Positions 45,507 through 55,481 of a DNA stretch of 64,000 bases are shown piece after piece (position 1 is the first letter of the stretch; each line of letters opens with the position of its first letter). The stretch covers positions 124,001 through 188,000 of the forward strand of contig NZ_JANBWE010000003.1 of assembly GCF_024259515.1 (NCBI RefSeq), in the 5' to 3' direction. Origin of the DNA: Salirhabdus salicampi (GTDB taxonomy: Bacteria; Bacillota; Bacilli; Bacillales; Alkalibacillaceae). The translations under genes and the position numbers were made by a program. Under the pieces are notes generated by a model. That model had not been told where the DNA came from. It searched no databases and saw only the letters and a program-made list of their open reading frames with translations.

Positions 45507-46158
45507 TACGTTTCATTCTCCTTTCAACCGCTTTACCAAGGAGAGTTAAACCAATAACCATGATATAATATATCAATCCGGCCACTAAAAACGGTTCAAA
45601 ATAACGATACGTATCAGCACCAACAATCTGAGCTCTTCTCATTATATCAAGTGTACCGATTGTAGAGATAATTGCTGATTCTTTCGTCAATGTAATAAAT
45701 TCATTCATTAATGCAGGTAAAATATTTTTCATCGCTTGAGGAAGTATAATATCTTGCATCATTGAACGATAAGGTACTCCAAGGGCCATAGAAGCTTCAA
45801 GCTGCCCTTTATCGACTGCCTCAATCCCTGCCCGAATGATTTCTGAAATATAGGCACCAGAGTTTAAACCGAAGGCTAAAATGCCCGCAAGAAAAGCCGA
45901 TATGTTGTACCCAGTTAACTGTGGTACAGCAAAGTAAATAATCATTAATTGTAGTATAAGTGGGGTTCCACGGAAAACAGACGTATATGCATCCGCAAAC
46001 CACCTAAATGTCCGAAAGGAACCTATTTTAAATAAAGCTAATATCGTTCCCAGAATAAAGCCGACAAGTGCCGAAACGAAAACGAATTTTAATGTTACCC
46101 ATATTCCGTATAAAATAAACGGAATAGAAGGCACGATTTGGGAAAAATCCAAAGTCAT
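45499..46158 (-). CDS. polar amino acid ABC transporter permease
   Basis: 219 residues; GAGGTG precedes the ATG. About five helices of the HisM/GlnP type. The coupling loop is seen as [22 protein letters not shown] near residues 120-140. It forms a homodimer in importers with a single permease gene. Lies between the receptor (26 bases upstream) and the ATPase (overlapping). Confidence 0.93.
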   Translation of the reverse strand: MTLDFSQIVPSIPFILYGIWVTLKFVFVSALVGFILGTILALFKIGSFRTFRWFADAYTSVFRGTPLILQLMIIYFAVPQLTGYNISAFLAGILAFGLNSGAYISEIIRAGIEAVDKGQLEASMALGVPYRSMMQDIILPQAMKNILPALMNEFITLTKESAIISTIGTLDIMRRAQIVGADTYRYFEPFLVAGLIYYIMVIGLTLLGKAVERRMKRSD

Positions 46159-46184
46159 GCCTTACACCTCATTTCTATGTTGTT

Positions 46185-46979
46185 TTATTTCTTCTCTTCT
46201 CCTGCAATCCATTTTTGAACTAATTTGTCTAGTTCGCCGTTTTCTTTCATTTCTTGAATAACCGTGTTAAACTCGTCCACTAATTCACTATCTTTAGGAA
46301 ATGCAATAGCAGTTCCGGCAGAGTCAACTTCTAAAGTAATGCTTAAAAGATCATCAAACTGGTTTAAAAATCCTTCAGCAACCGTTTGGTCTAGCACTAC
46401 TCCATCAATACGTTTTGATTTTAATTCTTGAATAAGTTCAGGAGCTTTGTTTAACTTTTTCACTTCAAGGTCAGTAATTTCTTCTTGTAAGTCATCCGCT
46501 GTACCTTCTTGAATGGAACCAAGTTGAACGCCGAGAACTTTACCTTGTAAATCTTCCACTTTTTCAATACCTGAATCTTTTCTAACTAATACCATTTCTC
46601 CTGATATAAAATAGATATCTGAGAAGTCTACACTTTTCTTACGCTCTTCTGTAGCAGACATACAAGCTGCAACGAAGTCAACCCTGTTAGCTTGTAGTGC
46701 GCCAATTAAGCCGTCAAATGCAATATCTTTTATTACAAGTTCATATCCAAGTTGATCAGTGATATATTTTGCTAAATCCACATCAAAACCAATAATTTCT
46801 TCACCTGTTTTTGTATCAATATATTCAAAAGGTGGGTAGTCAGCAGATGTCCCCATAACCAGTTTCTTTTTCTCGTCTTTTGATTGTTCTCCTGTGCCTC
46901 CATTGTCAGTGCTTGTTCCACAAGCTGTCGCCAAAATTGTTAGTAATAAAGTTAAAATGATAGCTAATCTTTTTTTCAA
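46185..46979 (-). CDS. polar amino acid-binding lipoprotein
   Basis: 264 residues from TTG 46979 with GGAGGG seven bases upstream; the upstream ATG lacks a site. Lipobox LATAC then a Thr/Gly/Asn linker. The binding domain opens 'LVMGTSADYPPFEYID' and 'GFDVDLAKYI' and has 'FVAACMSATEERKKSVDFSD', the signature of cationic/polar amino acid receptors (SBP_bac_3). An Asp-Arg pairing for the amino and carboxyl groups is expected. Arginine, lysine, glutamine or cystine are all possible substrates. Confidence 0.9.
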   Translation of the reverse strand: MKKRLAIILTLLLTILATACGTSTDNGGTGEQSKDEKKKLVMGTSADYPPFEYIDTKTGEEIIGFDVDLAKYITDQLGYELVIKDIAFDGLIGALQANRVDFVAACMSATEERKKSVDFSDIYFISGEMVLVRKDSGIEKVEDLQGKVLGVQLGSIQEGTADDLQEEITDLEVKKLNKAPELIQELKSKRIDGVVLDQTVAEGFLNQFDDLLSITLEVDSAGTAIAFPKDSELVDEFNTVIQEMKENGELDKLVQKWIAGEEKK

Positions 46980-47113
46980 TGTCTTTCCCTCCGGTAAGTT
47001 TTTATTATTATGCAAGTAAATGTATATTAACACACCGTTCCCCTTGTGGGAAGAGGATTTTTGTGGTAAAACGCTTTTCTAATATTCAGAAAACGAATAA
47101 TTACCATTTCTAC

Positions 47114-47151
47114 ATAAATATAGCCCACTCATTAAAGTGGGCTATATTTAT
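47114..47151 (-). terminator. hairpin between amidohydrolase and receptor genes
   Basis: ATAAATATAGCCCACT pairs with AGTGGGCTATATTTAT; a strong stem whose U-rich part is within the base of the stem. Confidence 0.7.
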
Positions 47152-47155
47152 ATTA

Positions 47156-48319
47156 TCATTCTCTTTTTTGTTGGAATTCCGCTTTAACTTCTGCTAGCAA
47201 ATTGCTATCGGTTATCAAATCATAACCAGTGAATGCCAAAGATAACGCCCCTTGCCCAAGCATTTTATAACCTTTTGACGTAATGGTTAAATCTGCAAAT
47301 TCTTTTGTATGGGCTACTAAATCAGGGACACCAAAGCCGATATAGGGATGGATTGCCGGAACAATATGACTAACATTCCCCATGTCGATGGAACCGAACG
47401 TGTCTTTTGCTTTATACACTTTTTCGACTCCTGCTTTTAGCAAATTGTGTGTGAACGCTTTGGACAATGTTTGATTTGTAATCATGTTGTCATAGCTTAA
47501 TTCATAGTTGTCGATGATGACATCGGCCCCTGTCATAGCAGAAGCACCATAAGCAATACCCTTTACTTTCTCTACAACTTCATTTAAATAATTTCTATTG
47601 CTTGCTCGTATATAAAACTGAGCTACTGCTTTATCAGGAACAACATTGGCAGCTGATCCCCCTTCTGTAATCACACCATGGATTCTAACGTCGGAAGTTA
47701 CATGTTGGCGGAGTGCATTAATTCCATTGAATAATTGAATTACAGCATCAAGGGCATTTATGCCTTTTTCTGGTGATGCAGCAGCATGGCTGGATTTACC
47801 ACGAAAATCAAATTGAATAGCATCCATTGCTAGTGAATCTCCACTTTCATGTGATTCTCCGGCTGGATGAACAATCATTGCAGCGTCAATATCATCAAAC
47901 AAACCATTTTCAGTCATAGGTACTTTGGCACCGTTTGTTTCTTCTGCAGGTGTTCCGAATACAACAACACGTCCACCAATATCATCTATAATTTTACTTA
48001 ACAAGATACCTGCCCCTACACTCATTGTCCCGATTAAATTGTGACCACATCCGTGTCCAACACCAGGTAGTGCATCATATTCTGCCAAATAGGCTATAGT
48101 TGGACCATCTGCTTTACTGTCATATACAGCTTTGAAAGCAGTGGGTCTATCTACGACGCCCTTTTCTACAGTAAATTGGTGTTCTTCAAGAAACGCAACT
48201 AATTTAGCCATAGATTCAAATTCTTGGTCGCCAAGCTCTGGATTGTGATACAAAGATTTGTTAATGTCCCAAAGTTTTTCTTGTATTGGTTGCAATTTTC
48301 CTTCTAAATTTTGTTTCAT
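47156..48319 (-). CDS. M20 family amidohydrolase/aminoacylase
   Basis: 387 residues; AAAGGATG precedes the ATG. M20D-type metal-site pattern: GHGCGHNLIG near residue 90-99, TPAEETNGAK with catalytic Glu, VHPAGESH, and FDFRGKSSHAAASPEKG in the dimerisation domain. Members remove acyl groups from amino acids or split aminobenzoyl-glutamate or small dipeptides. It lies upstream of the polar amino acid importer on the same strand; release and uptake of an amino acid is a plausible link. No signal peptide. Confidence 0.88.
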   Translation of the reverse strand: MKQNLEGKLQPIQEKLWDINKSLYHNPELGDQEFESMAKLVAFLEEHQFTVEKGVVDRPTAFKAVYDSKADGPTIAYLAEYDALPGVGHGCGHNLIGTMSVGAGILLSKIIDDIGGRVVVFGTPAEETNGAKVPMTENGLFDDIDAAMIVHPAGESHESGDSLAMDAIQFDFRGKSSHAAASPEKGINALDAVIQLFNGINALRQHVTSDVRIHGVITEGGSAANVVPDKAVAQFYIRASNRNYLNEVVEKVKGIAYGASAMTGADVIIDNYELSYDNMITNQTLSKAFTHNLLKAGVEKVYKAKDTFGSIDMGNVSHIVPAIHPYIGFGVPDLVAHTKEFADLTITSKGYKMLGQGALSLAFTGYDLITDSNLLAEVKAEFQQKRE

Positions 48320-48557
48320 TAGTTCAGTTCATCCTTTCGTATGCGCTACTTACATAATTTCAGTATTTTAGCATATTACCTTGATGATTCATATATTGAG
48401 ACTTGAATTAATGTTCAATTCTTTTTTCTACTTAAAACTTTAAATTGTACTATAGGTGACTTCATTATTTATAACATAATATAGACTTCAATCGTTTCCT
48501 GTGTGAGAGCCATTTCATAAAGTGTTGTACACTCCTTAAAGAAAGGAAAGTAGGTCT

Positions 48558-49883
48558 ATGTTTAGTTATTCTATGGTACAAATGGTTCGAAGTCATGGTC
48601 CTAAATTAGATCGTCCATTACGAAATGAATTGTTACATTTATATAAGCCATTTAAATGGACACCGTGCTTTCTCCACCAAATATTTGAAAAAGGTTTAAA
48701 AAAGTGGAAAAAGATTTCAGTAGTTATACAATTCGATGAGCAAAATTTTTCCGAAGGTTGCCATGAGGTTGAAGACACTATACAACAGTATATGAGGTGC
48801 CGAAGTCGGAAACATTTTTCAATAGTATCTTGTATGACAGTTGATGTTACACCAGAGGCAATCGAAAGTTTACTATTAAACTGTCAACATATTAAGAAAA
48901 TCTATTTGAATCGAGAGGTACAAACGTTATTGAATCATGCAGTACCTTCAGCTAACGCAGATCAAGTAGTCCGAAAGGGAAGTACCCTAACTGGTCAAGG
49001 TGTAACAATAGCTGTGATTGATACAGGTGTTTACCCCCATGATGACTTAGTGGGGAGAATTACTAAATTTGTCGACTTTATTAACGAACGGGAAGATCCG
49101 TATGATGATAACGGCCACGGTACTCATTGTGCAGGTGCTGTGGCAGGTTCAGGTTTACTTTCAGAAGGTAAATATGTAGCTCCTGCTCCTGAGGCAAATA
49201 TAATTGGTGTCAAAGTGTTGGATAAGATAGGTTCTGGTTCCTTAGAAACAGTTATGTCTGGTGTAGAATGGTGCATCCAATATAATGAAAACAATGAAAA
49301 TAAAATACACGTATTAAGCATGTCACTTGGGTCCCGAGCAGAGCAATACGATGAAGAGAATGAAGATCCGATGGTACAAATCGTGAATAAAGCTTGGGAA
49401 CAGGGGATGGTAGTATGTGCTGCTGCAGGAAATGACGGCCCTGATGCCCAAACAATAGCAAGCCCTGGAATTAGTAGGAAGATTATAACAGTAGGAGCTC
49501 TCGATGATAGTGATACGTCGGAGACAAAAGGTGATGATGATGTAGCGAATTTCTCCAGCCGAGGACCTACAATTTATGGAGTAACAAAGCCGGATATTTT
49601 AGCCCCAGGCGTAAATATTATATCACTACGCTCTCCTGGCTCTTATATAGATAAGCTGCAAAAGGGAAATCGTGTAGAAGATGATTATTTTCAGATGTCT
49701 GGAACGTCAATGGCAACCCCTATATGTGCTGGGATTGTCGCATTAGCGCTACAAAATGATCCAAGTTTAACACCTGACGAAGTGAAACAGTTACTAAAAG
49801 ACGGAGCTAGTCCATGGAGAAATAGAGATCCAAATGTATATGGTGCAGGTTTTATTAATGGAGAAAATTTCATACCTTCTTAA
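48558..49883 (+). CDS. aprX: intracellular subtilisin-family serine protease
   Basis: 441 residues, against about 442 for B. subtilis AprX; AAAGGAAAG precedes the ATG. No signal peptide. A pro-region of about 125 residues is followed by the S8 domain with the triad Asp in AVIDTGVYPHDD, His in DNGHGTHCAG and Ser in GTSMATP, and the oxyanion Asn in AAAGNDGP. The N-terminal 'YSMVQMVRSHGPKLDRPLR' is typical of AprX. A stationary-phase cytoplasmic protease of non-essential role in B. subtilis. Single gene with terminator. Confidence 0.93.
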   Translation: MFSYSMVQMVRSHGPKLDRPLRNELLHLYKPFKWTPCFLHQIFEKGLKKWKKISVVIQFDEQNFSEGCHEVEDTIQQYMRCRSRKHFSIVSCMTVDVTPEAIESLLLNCQHIKKIYLNREVQTLLNHAVPSANADQVVRKGSTLTGQGVTIAVIDTGVYPHDDLVGRITKFVDFINEREDPYDDNGHGTHCAGAVAGSGLLSEGKYVAPAPEANIIGVKVLDKIGSGSLETVMSGVEWCIQYNENNENKIHVLSMSLGSRAEQYDEENEDPMVQIVNKAWEQGMVVCAAAGNDGPDAQTIASPGISRKIITVGALDDSDTSETKGDDDVANFSSRGPTIYGVTKPDILAPGVNIISLRSPGSYIDKLQKGNRVEDDYFQMSGTSMATPICAGIVALALQNDPSLTPDEVKQLLKDGASPWRNRDPNVYGAGFINGENFIPS

Positions 49884-49888
49884 CTTTA

Positions 49889-49913
49889 AACCCTCACCAA
49901 AAATGTGAGGGTT
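49889..49913 (+). terminator. aprX terminator
   Basis: AACCCTCAC, seven-base loop, GTGAGGGTT. T-run weak. Confidence 0.65.
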
Positions 49914-49994
49914 AGTCTATATATAAAAGGCTTAGGACTAGGTGCAATCATGGTAAAATAATGGAAGGTGAAATCATTAAAGGAGTTACATTAC

Positions 49995-51341
49995 ATGGCT
50001 AAGAATCAATACGACTTTACTGAAGGAAAAATATATAAACAACTTTGGCGATTTTCTACCCCTATTATCCTGGCCAACTTATTACAAGTATCCTATCAAC
50101 TTGTGGATAGTTTGTGGGTAGGTAATTTAATTGGTGCAAATGCCTTAGGATCTGTTGCTATATCAGCAACCATTATTTTCACAGTACTATCTTTCGTAAT
50201 TGGAATGAATAATGCTTCCCTAACGATACTATCGCAGCAAAGGGGAAGAGAAAATGAAGATGGAGTTCAAAACTACTTAAATGCTTTTGTTGTTATTTTA
50301 ACTTCATTATCTATTATTTTAGGTGTTTTAGGATACGTGTTTGCAGAACCAATTTTACGTTTACTCGGAACCCCTGAAGCTATGATGGAAAGTGCAAGAG
50401 CATACTTGCGCATTAATTTTATCGGGATATTTTTTTTAATGGGGTATAACTTTATAGGAACGGTATTAAGGGCAGTTGGAGATAGTCGAACACCTTTGGG
50501 TTTTACCCTATTAGCAGTCATTTGTAACGTCTTTTTAGATCCGTTTTTTATTGCGGTTCTGAACTTAGGAGTAGAAGGAGCAGCATATGCTACAATCACT
50601 TCCCAAGGAATTGCGTTCACATACGGTTTATCGTTTATGCTGAAACGAAATTTAGTCACGTTTACGAGATTACAAATGCCGAAAAAGGAAGAAGTAACGT
50701 TAATTTTACATCTCGGAATTCCTTCAGGTTTACAAATGGCTGTCATATCTGCAGGAATTGCTGCGATTATGAGTGTAGTAACGAGTTTCGGAGAAGATGT
50801 AGTTGCTGGTTTTAGTGCAGCTCAACGGTTAGACAGTGTCCTAATATTACCTGCTCATGCACTAGGTATAGCGGTGAATAGCATGGCTGGTCAAAATATT
50901 GGTGTGAAAAAATGGGATAGGGTAAAACAGATTGCTGTTTATGGAGTTCTGTATAACTTTTGTATCATGATTGTGATTGCCCTGCTGCTCGTCCTGTTTG
51001 CACGATATGGCATTACATTGTTTATCCGGGAAGAGCATTCAGTCGAATTTGGAACGGAGTATTTGAAAATCATTGCCTTCTTTTATCCATTTTTAGGTAT
51101 TAACTTTGCATTGAACGGAATTGTGCGTGCAGCTGGAGCTATGTATCAAGTACTAGTGTTAAACGTTATATCTTTTTGGATTTTACGATATCCTCTGGCA
51201 TACGCTTGTTCATCGTTATTCGGTGAGAAAGGAATTGCGTTGGGAATGGGATTCAGTTTTGTCATAAGTAGTATCATTGCTTTCTTATATTACCGTTATG
51301 GCGGCTGGCACAACAAAGTTTTATTTAAAGAGCATGAATAA
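49995..51341 (+). CDS. MATE family multidrug efflux protein
   Basis: 448 residues from ATG 49995 (AAAGGAG nine bases upstream); the earlier in-frame start has no site. Twelve helices in two related halves. 'DSLWVGNLIGANALGSVAIS' in the first half and the second-half counterpart around 'AGFSAAQRLDSVLILPAHA' are typical of the NorM/DinF-like bacterial MATE group. Sodium- or proton-driven drug export; the strain's sodium economy makes sodium coupling reasonable but unproven. Confidence 0.88.
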   Translation: MAKNQYDFTEGKIYKQLWRFSTPIILANLLQVSYQLVDSLWVGNLIGANALGSVAISATIIFTVLSFVIGMNNASLTILSQQRGRENEDGVQNYLNAFVVILTSLSIILGVLGYVFAEPILRLLGTPEAMMESARAYLRINFIGIFFLMGYNFIGTVLRAVGDSRTPLGFTLLAVICNVFLDPFFIAVLNLGVEGAAYATITSQGIAFTYGLSFMLKRNLVTFTRLQMPKKEEVTLILHLGIPSGLQMAVISAGIAAIMSVVTSFGEDVVAGFSAAQRLDSVLILPAHALGIAVNSMAGQNIGVKKWDRVKQIAVYGVLYNFCIMIVIALLLVLFARYGITLFIREEHSVEFGTEYLKIIAFFYPFLGINFALNGIVRAAGAMYQVLVLNVISFWILRYPLAYACSSLFGEKGIALGMGFSFVISSIIAFLYYRYGGWHNKVLFKEHE

Positions 51342-51569
51342 CAATTTGCGAAAATGTAAAACGCAATTCAAATTTTTGTAAAAATACGCAACAATTTGGC
51401 ACGAAGATATATAATGTATCTATATATACTATTGCTAACAACATCTCCCTTCATGAAACCAATATAAAATAAATCTCAGGGGAAATCTATTAAAAGGAAA
51501 AAATTGAGAAATAAAATATAGAATACTAAAAAATATTACGGTATAGTTTTAAGAAGGGTGATGAAGAAA

Positions 51570-52151
51570 ATGCCAAAAGTATATATATTGTTAACAAGGA
51601 CGGGAACATTACTGTCTCAAACGATAGGGTTGTATACGAGAGCCCCCTATAACCATGTTTCGATTTCCATGGATAAAGAATTGACACAGTTATATAGCTT
51701 TGGGAGAAGAACCCCGTATAATCCAGTACGAGCTGGTTTTGTTAAAGAATGTGTATACAGCGGTACTTATTCTCGATTTCCTGATACGACTTGTGCGTTA
51801 TATTGCATAACCGTTGATGATCGACAAATGAAAAAGGTAGAACGAATTATTAACCATTTCAAGAGAAATGCCTTACATTACCGATATAATTTAATAGGCT
51901 TAGCTGGGGTGGCCATTGGGCGACCTTTGGATAGACGGAACGCTTTCTTTTGTTCACAATTTGTGGCCACAGTTTTGAAATCTGCCGGAGTCGATGTATG
52001 GAATAAGCCCCCGGGGTTAATAACGCCTGAAGATTACCGCAATAATATTCAATTTACTAAAGTTTATGAAGGAACCTTATTAAATTATATGCAAGACCAT
52101 AGAATGAAAGAAAAACAGTTGATATTATACAAACCTATTATTAAAAACTAA
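51570..52151 (+). CDS. YiiX/NlpC-P60-like amidase-fold protein
   Basis: 193 residues from ATG 51570 (GAAGGG about 11 bases upstream; ATG 51561 is possible). Permuted papain-like pattern: PYNHVSISM with the catalytic His near residue 29, and FFCSQFVATVL with the Cys near 133, then a Pro/Gly-rich segment LITPEDYR typical of this group. No signal peptide. Same fold class as the protein at 37976 but only distantly similar. Substrate unknown. Confidence 0.75.
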   Translation: MPKVYILLTRTGTLLSQTIGLYTRAPYNHVSISMDKELTQLYSFGRRTPYNPVRAGFVKECVYSGTYSRFPDTTCALYCITVDDRQMKKVERIINHFKRNALHYRYNLIGLAGVAIGRPLDRRNAFFCSQFVATVLKSAGVDVWNKPPGLITPEDYRNNIQFTKVYEGTLLNYMQDHRMKEKQLILYKPIIKN

Positions 52152-52155
52152 TGTG

Positions 52156-52185
52156 AAGAACTACCAAGCGAACGGTAGTTCTTTT
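52156..52185 (+). terminator. intrinsic terminator before the arg operon
   Basis: AAGAACTACC, eight-base loop, GGTAGTTCTT, TTT. Confidence 0.85.
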
Positions 52186-52302
52186 TCATTACCGTTTTCA
52201 TTATTGTTGCTTGTATATTCGAACAAACATGCTTCGTTAAAGAAGTTTGTAAATAGCCTCTTTCGAAAAATAGGCTTATTTTTATGTAATTTTTTAAAAA
52301 TT

Positions 52303-52340
52303 ATTGCATATTAATTCCTTAATAAGTATAATTATTCAAA
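52303..52340 (+). promoter_or_regulatory. argC promoter with two tandem ARG boxes
   Basis: Promoter TTGCAT (52304-52309), 17-base spacer, TATAAT (52327-52332). Two 18-base sites fit the ArgR/AhrC ARG-box pattern TNTGNATWWWWATNCANA: 52303-52320 (three mismatches) and 52323-52340 (one mismatch). They start exactly 20 bases apart, and one covers each promoter element, so arginine-loaded AhrC should block RNA polymerase. Confidence 0.85.
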
Positions 52341-52369
52341 ACAACAAACATATCAGGAGTGATTTTATT

Positions 52370-53407
52370 GTGAAGGTCGGGATTATTGGTGCTAATGGAT
52401 ATAGTGGAGTAGAACTAATTCGGCTTCTTCATCAACATCCGTATGTATCCATTGAAGTGATTGTATCTAACTCGAATAACGGGAAAAACATTGCGGAGCT
52501 ATATCCGCACTTAATGGGAATTTTGGAACAACAATTATCAGACTTGAAGGTGGAAGAGATTGCCGAAAAAGTCGACCTCATCTTTTTTGCAACTCCTTCA
52601 GGAGTGAGTAAAGATTACGTGTCATTATTTGTGGAAAAAGGGATTGCATGTATTGATTTGTCAGGTGACTTTCGCTTGCGAGATGCAGTTAAGTATAAGG
52701 AATGGTACAAAAAGTCTCATACCAATCCCGACTACCTAACAAAAGCTGTGTACGGATTAAGTGAGTTTTTCCACAATCAAATTAAAGAGGCTTCGATTGT
52801 GGCAAACCCAGGCTGTTATCCGACGGCAACGTTATTAGGATTACTGCCAGCCCTCCAAGAAGGAGTAATTGATCCGTCGACAATTATTATTGACGGAAAA
52901 ACGGGGGTCTCAGGTGCAGGGAGAACACCGTCATTAACGGCACATTTTTCTGAAGTAAATGAGAATGTGAAGGCATATAAGCTCGGAGCACATCAACATA
53001 TTCCCGAAATTGAGCAGACAATAGGTGATGTTACAGGAAACGATTTTCCCATTTCGTTTTCTGCACACCTAGTACCCATGACACGAGGGATTATGTGTAC
53101 GATGTACGGTAACCTTCGGGCTTCTACTTCTGAAGATCAATTGATTGATTTGTATAACAATTATTACGAACAGGAACCGTTTGTCCGAATTCGCCCGAAA
53201 GGTAGTTGGCCTTCGACGAAAGAAGTCTATGCCACAAATTACTGTGATATCGGTTTTATGGTAGACGAACGGACAAAACGAGTAACCATTGTAGCTGTCA
53301 TTGACAATGTCGTAAAAGGGGCTGCCGGTCAGGCTATACAAAATATGAATCTATTAAACGGTTGGGATGTTGAAACCGGCTTAAAACAAACAACTGTTTA
53401 TCCGTAA
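52370..53407 (+). CDS. argC: N-acetyl-gamma-glutamyl-phosphate reductase
   Basis: 345 residues from GTG 52370 (AGGAGTG upstream). GIIGANGYSGVEL dinucleotide motif, catalytic Cys in VANPGCYPTA, and the His in KLGAHQHIPEIEQ. Third step of arginine synthesis, NADPH-dependent. First gene of argCJBD-carAB-argF, as in B. subtilis. Confidence 0.97.
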   Translation: MKVGIIGANGYSGVELIRLLHQHPYVSIEVIVSNSNNGKNIAELYPHLMGILEQQLSDLKVEEIAEKVDLIFFATPSGVSKDYVSLFVEKGIACIDLSGDFRLRDAVKYKEWYKKSHTNPDYLTKAVYGLSEFFHNQIKEASIVANPGCYPTATLLGLLPALQEGVIDPSTIIIDGKTGVSGAGRTPSLTAHFSEVNENVKAYKLGAHQHIPEIEQTIGDVTGNDFPISFSAHLVPMTRGIMCTMYGNLRASTSEDQLIDLYNNYYEQEPFVRIRPKGSWPSTKEVYATNYCDIGFMVDERTKRVTIVAVIDNVVKGAAGQAIQNMNLLNGWDVETGLKQTTVYP

Positions 53408-53429
53408 CAAAATTAGGGGGAATTCGGTA

Positions 53430-54668
53430 ATGAGTGTGAACAAAGGTGAAGTAAAAAGGGAAACGGCATATACAGTGTTGGAAGACGGTAATGTGGCTAC
53501 ACCTGTAGGATATAAAGCCGGAGGATTACATTGTGGGATTAAACGGAAACGACCTGATTTAGGCTGGTTGTATTCAAAGGTTCCAGCTACGGCAGCGGGT
53601 GTTTATACGACAAATACCTTTCAAGCTCCACCATTAGTTGTAACCCAAGAAAGTATTGAAGCAGGAGGAAAGATACAAGGTGTAATTGTCAATTCAGGTA
53701 ATGCAAATGCCTGTACTGGAACACAAGGATTAACCGATGCTTATAACATGCGGAAAATGTTTTCCGATCATTTTCATCTCCTTCATCACGAAACAGCAGT
53801 TGTGTCTACCGGGGTGATAGGGGAGCCAATGCCAATGGAGAAGATTAAAACAGGAATATCGAATCTGAGCATGGAGAACCACGAAGTTGAACAATTTGAA
53901 AGAGCCATTTTAACAACGGATACGTGTACGAAACACGTTGGCGTAAAGATGGAAATCGACGGTAAGATGGTAACGATTGGTGGCTCAGCTAAAGGGTCAG
54001 GCATGATTCATCCAAATATGGCGACGATGCTCGCCTTCATAACAACAGACGCTAACATTAAAAAGGATGACTTGGATCAAGCGTTAAAAACGATTACCGA
54101 CAAAACATTTAATTGTATTTCGGTCGATGGGGATTCAAGTACTAATGATATGGTCCTTCTGCTAGCTAACGGTATGGTAGAAAACGATACATTACATGCA
54201 AACCATCCTGATTGGTCTACCTTTGTAGCCGGGTTAACTTATGTATGTGAAACGCTAGCGAAGCAAATTGCTCGCGATGGAGAAGGAGCTACGAAACTAA
54301 TCGAAGTACAAGTAGATGGAGCTAGCAGCCATTCATCGGCAACAGCTATTGCGAAATCTATTATTTCCTCAAATCTCGTCAAAACAGCTGTCTTTGGAGA
54401 GGATCCGAACTGGGGAAGAATCATTGGGGCTATCGGTTATAGTGGTGAACAAGTAGACCCAAACTCAATTGAGATTAGTTTAGGACCAATTAAAGTAATA
54501 TCAGATGGACTACCAACAACCTTTAATGAAGAAGAAGCAATAAGATATTTACAAAATGAATTTATTCAAATATACGTCTCTTTACATGCTGGAGAAGGAA
54601 CAGGAAAAGCGTGGGGATGTGATTTAACGTATGAGTATGTTCGAATCAATGCATCTTATCGAACTTAG
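53430..54668 (+). CDS. argJ: bifunctional ornithine acetyltransferase / N-acetylglutamate synthase
   Basis: 412 residues; AGGGGG precedes the ATG. The self-cleavage site is intact in GMIHPNMATMLAF: the bond before the Thr is cut to make alpha and beta chains, that Thr becoming the nucleophile. ArgJ recycles the acetyl group from acetylornithine to glutamate. No argE or argA is visible in the window, in line with the cyclic pathway; whether it also uses acetyl-CoA cannot be read here. Confidence 0.97.
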   Translation: MSVNKGEVKRETAYTVLEDGNVATPVGYKAGGLHCGIKRKRPDLGWLYSKVPATAAGVYTTNTFQAPPLVVTQESIEAGGKIQGVIVNSGNANACTGTQGLTDAYNMRKMFSDHFHLLHHETAVVSTGVIGEPMPMEKIKTGISNLSMENHEVEQFERAILTTDTCTKHVGVKMEIDGKMVTIGGSAKGSGMIHPNMATMLAFITTDANIKKDDLDQALKTITDKTFNCISVDGDSSTNDMVLLLANGMVENDTLHANHPDWSTFVAGLTYVCETLAKQIARDGEGATKLIEVQVDGASSHSSATAIAKSIISSNLVKTAVFGEDPNWGRIIGAIGYSGEQVDPNSIEISLGPIKVISDGLPTTFNEEEAIRYLQNEFIQIYVSLHAGEGTGKAWGCDLTYEYVRINASYRT

Positions 54669-54680
54669 GAAGGTGACAAT

Positions 54681-55481
54681 ATGAACTATTTAGTCGTGAA
54701 GTTTGGCGGTAGTGTGTTGGAAGAACTGCCTGACACATTCTACGAAAATATCGTCCAACTTCAAAAAGAAGGAAAGTGGCAACCAATTATTGTTCACGGA
54801 GGCGGACCAGCCATTTCAAAGAAACTAGAACAATTATCTTTAGAATTACAATTCGTTGATGGATTACGAGTAACAACGAAAGAAGTACTGGATGTCGTTG
54901 AAATGGTGTTATCGGGTACGGTCAACAAAGGTATTGTCCGCTCTATAGCGAAAGCTGGAGGTAAAGCATTAGGATTTAGCGGAGTTGATGGAGAATTTTT
55001 ACAAGTAAAGCAAGTTCCAAATAAAGCATTAGGTTATGTAGGAGAGGTAACGAATGTTAATGAAACGATCATTAGTGATATGGCGTTATTAGGTTATATA
55101 CCGGTTATTTCTCCTATTGGGATCGATGGTGATGGGCAAACATATAACGTGAATGGAGATGTAGCTGCCGCAGCGATAGCAAAGTCATTAAAGGCAAAAC
55201 TATGCTTTGTCAGTGATGTACCAGGTGTTTACCACATTCAACATGGGGAAAAGAAAATTTTAAATAAAGTGTCAAGTGAAGAGATCGAATCGATGATTGC
55301 GGCAGGTGTGATTAAAGACGGTATGATTCCGAAGGCGCAAGCTGCAATAGATGGGTTAAATCATAATGTAAAAGAAGTTGCTATTTTAAATGGGAAAGAG
55401 CGTGATAGTCTCATCCATTACAGTGAAGGTAAGAGGATAGGCACACGAGTTGTGTTAGGGGGAGAAGTGGCCAATGGCTAA
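54681..55481 (+). CDS. argB: acetylglutamate kinase
   Basis: 266 residues; AGGTG precedes the ATG. Amino acid kinase fold: KFGGSVLEE, HGGGPAISKKLE, VNGDVAAAAIAKSLKA. It lacks the N-terminal helix of arginine-inhibited hexameric kinases, so feedback inhibition by arginine is not expected from the sequence. Its 3' end overlaps argD by 8 bases. Confidence 0.96.
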   Translation: MNYLVVKFGGSVLEELPDTFYENIVQLQKEGKWQPIIVHGGGPAISKKLEQLSLELQFVDGLRVTTKEVLDVVEMVLSGTVNKGIVRSIAKAGGKALGFSGVDGEFLQVKQVPNKALGYVGEVTNVNETIISDMALLGYIPVISPIGIDGDGQTYNVNGDVAAAAIAKSLKAKLCFVSDVPGVYHIQHGEKKILNKVSSEEIESMIAAGVIKDGMIPKAQAAIDGLNHNVKEVAILNGKERDSLIHYSEGKRIGTRVVLGGEVANG

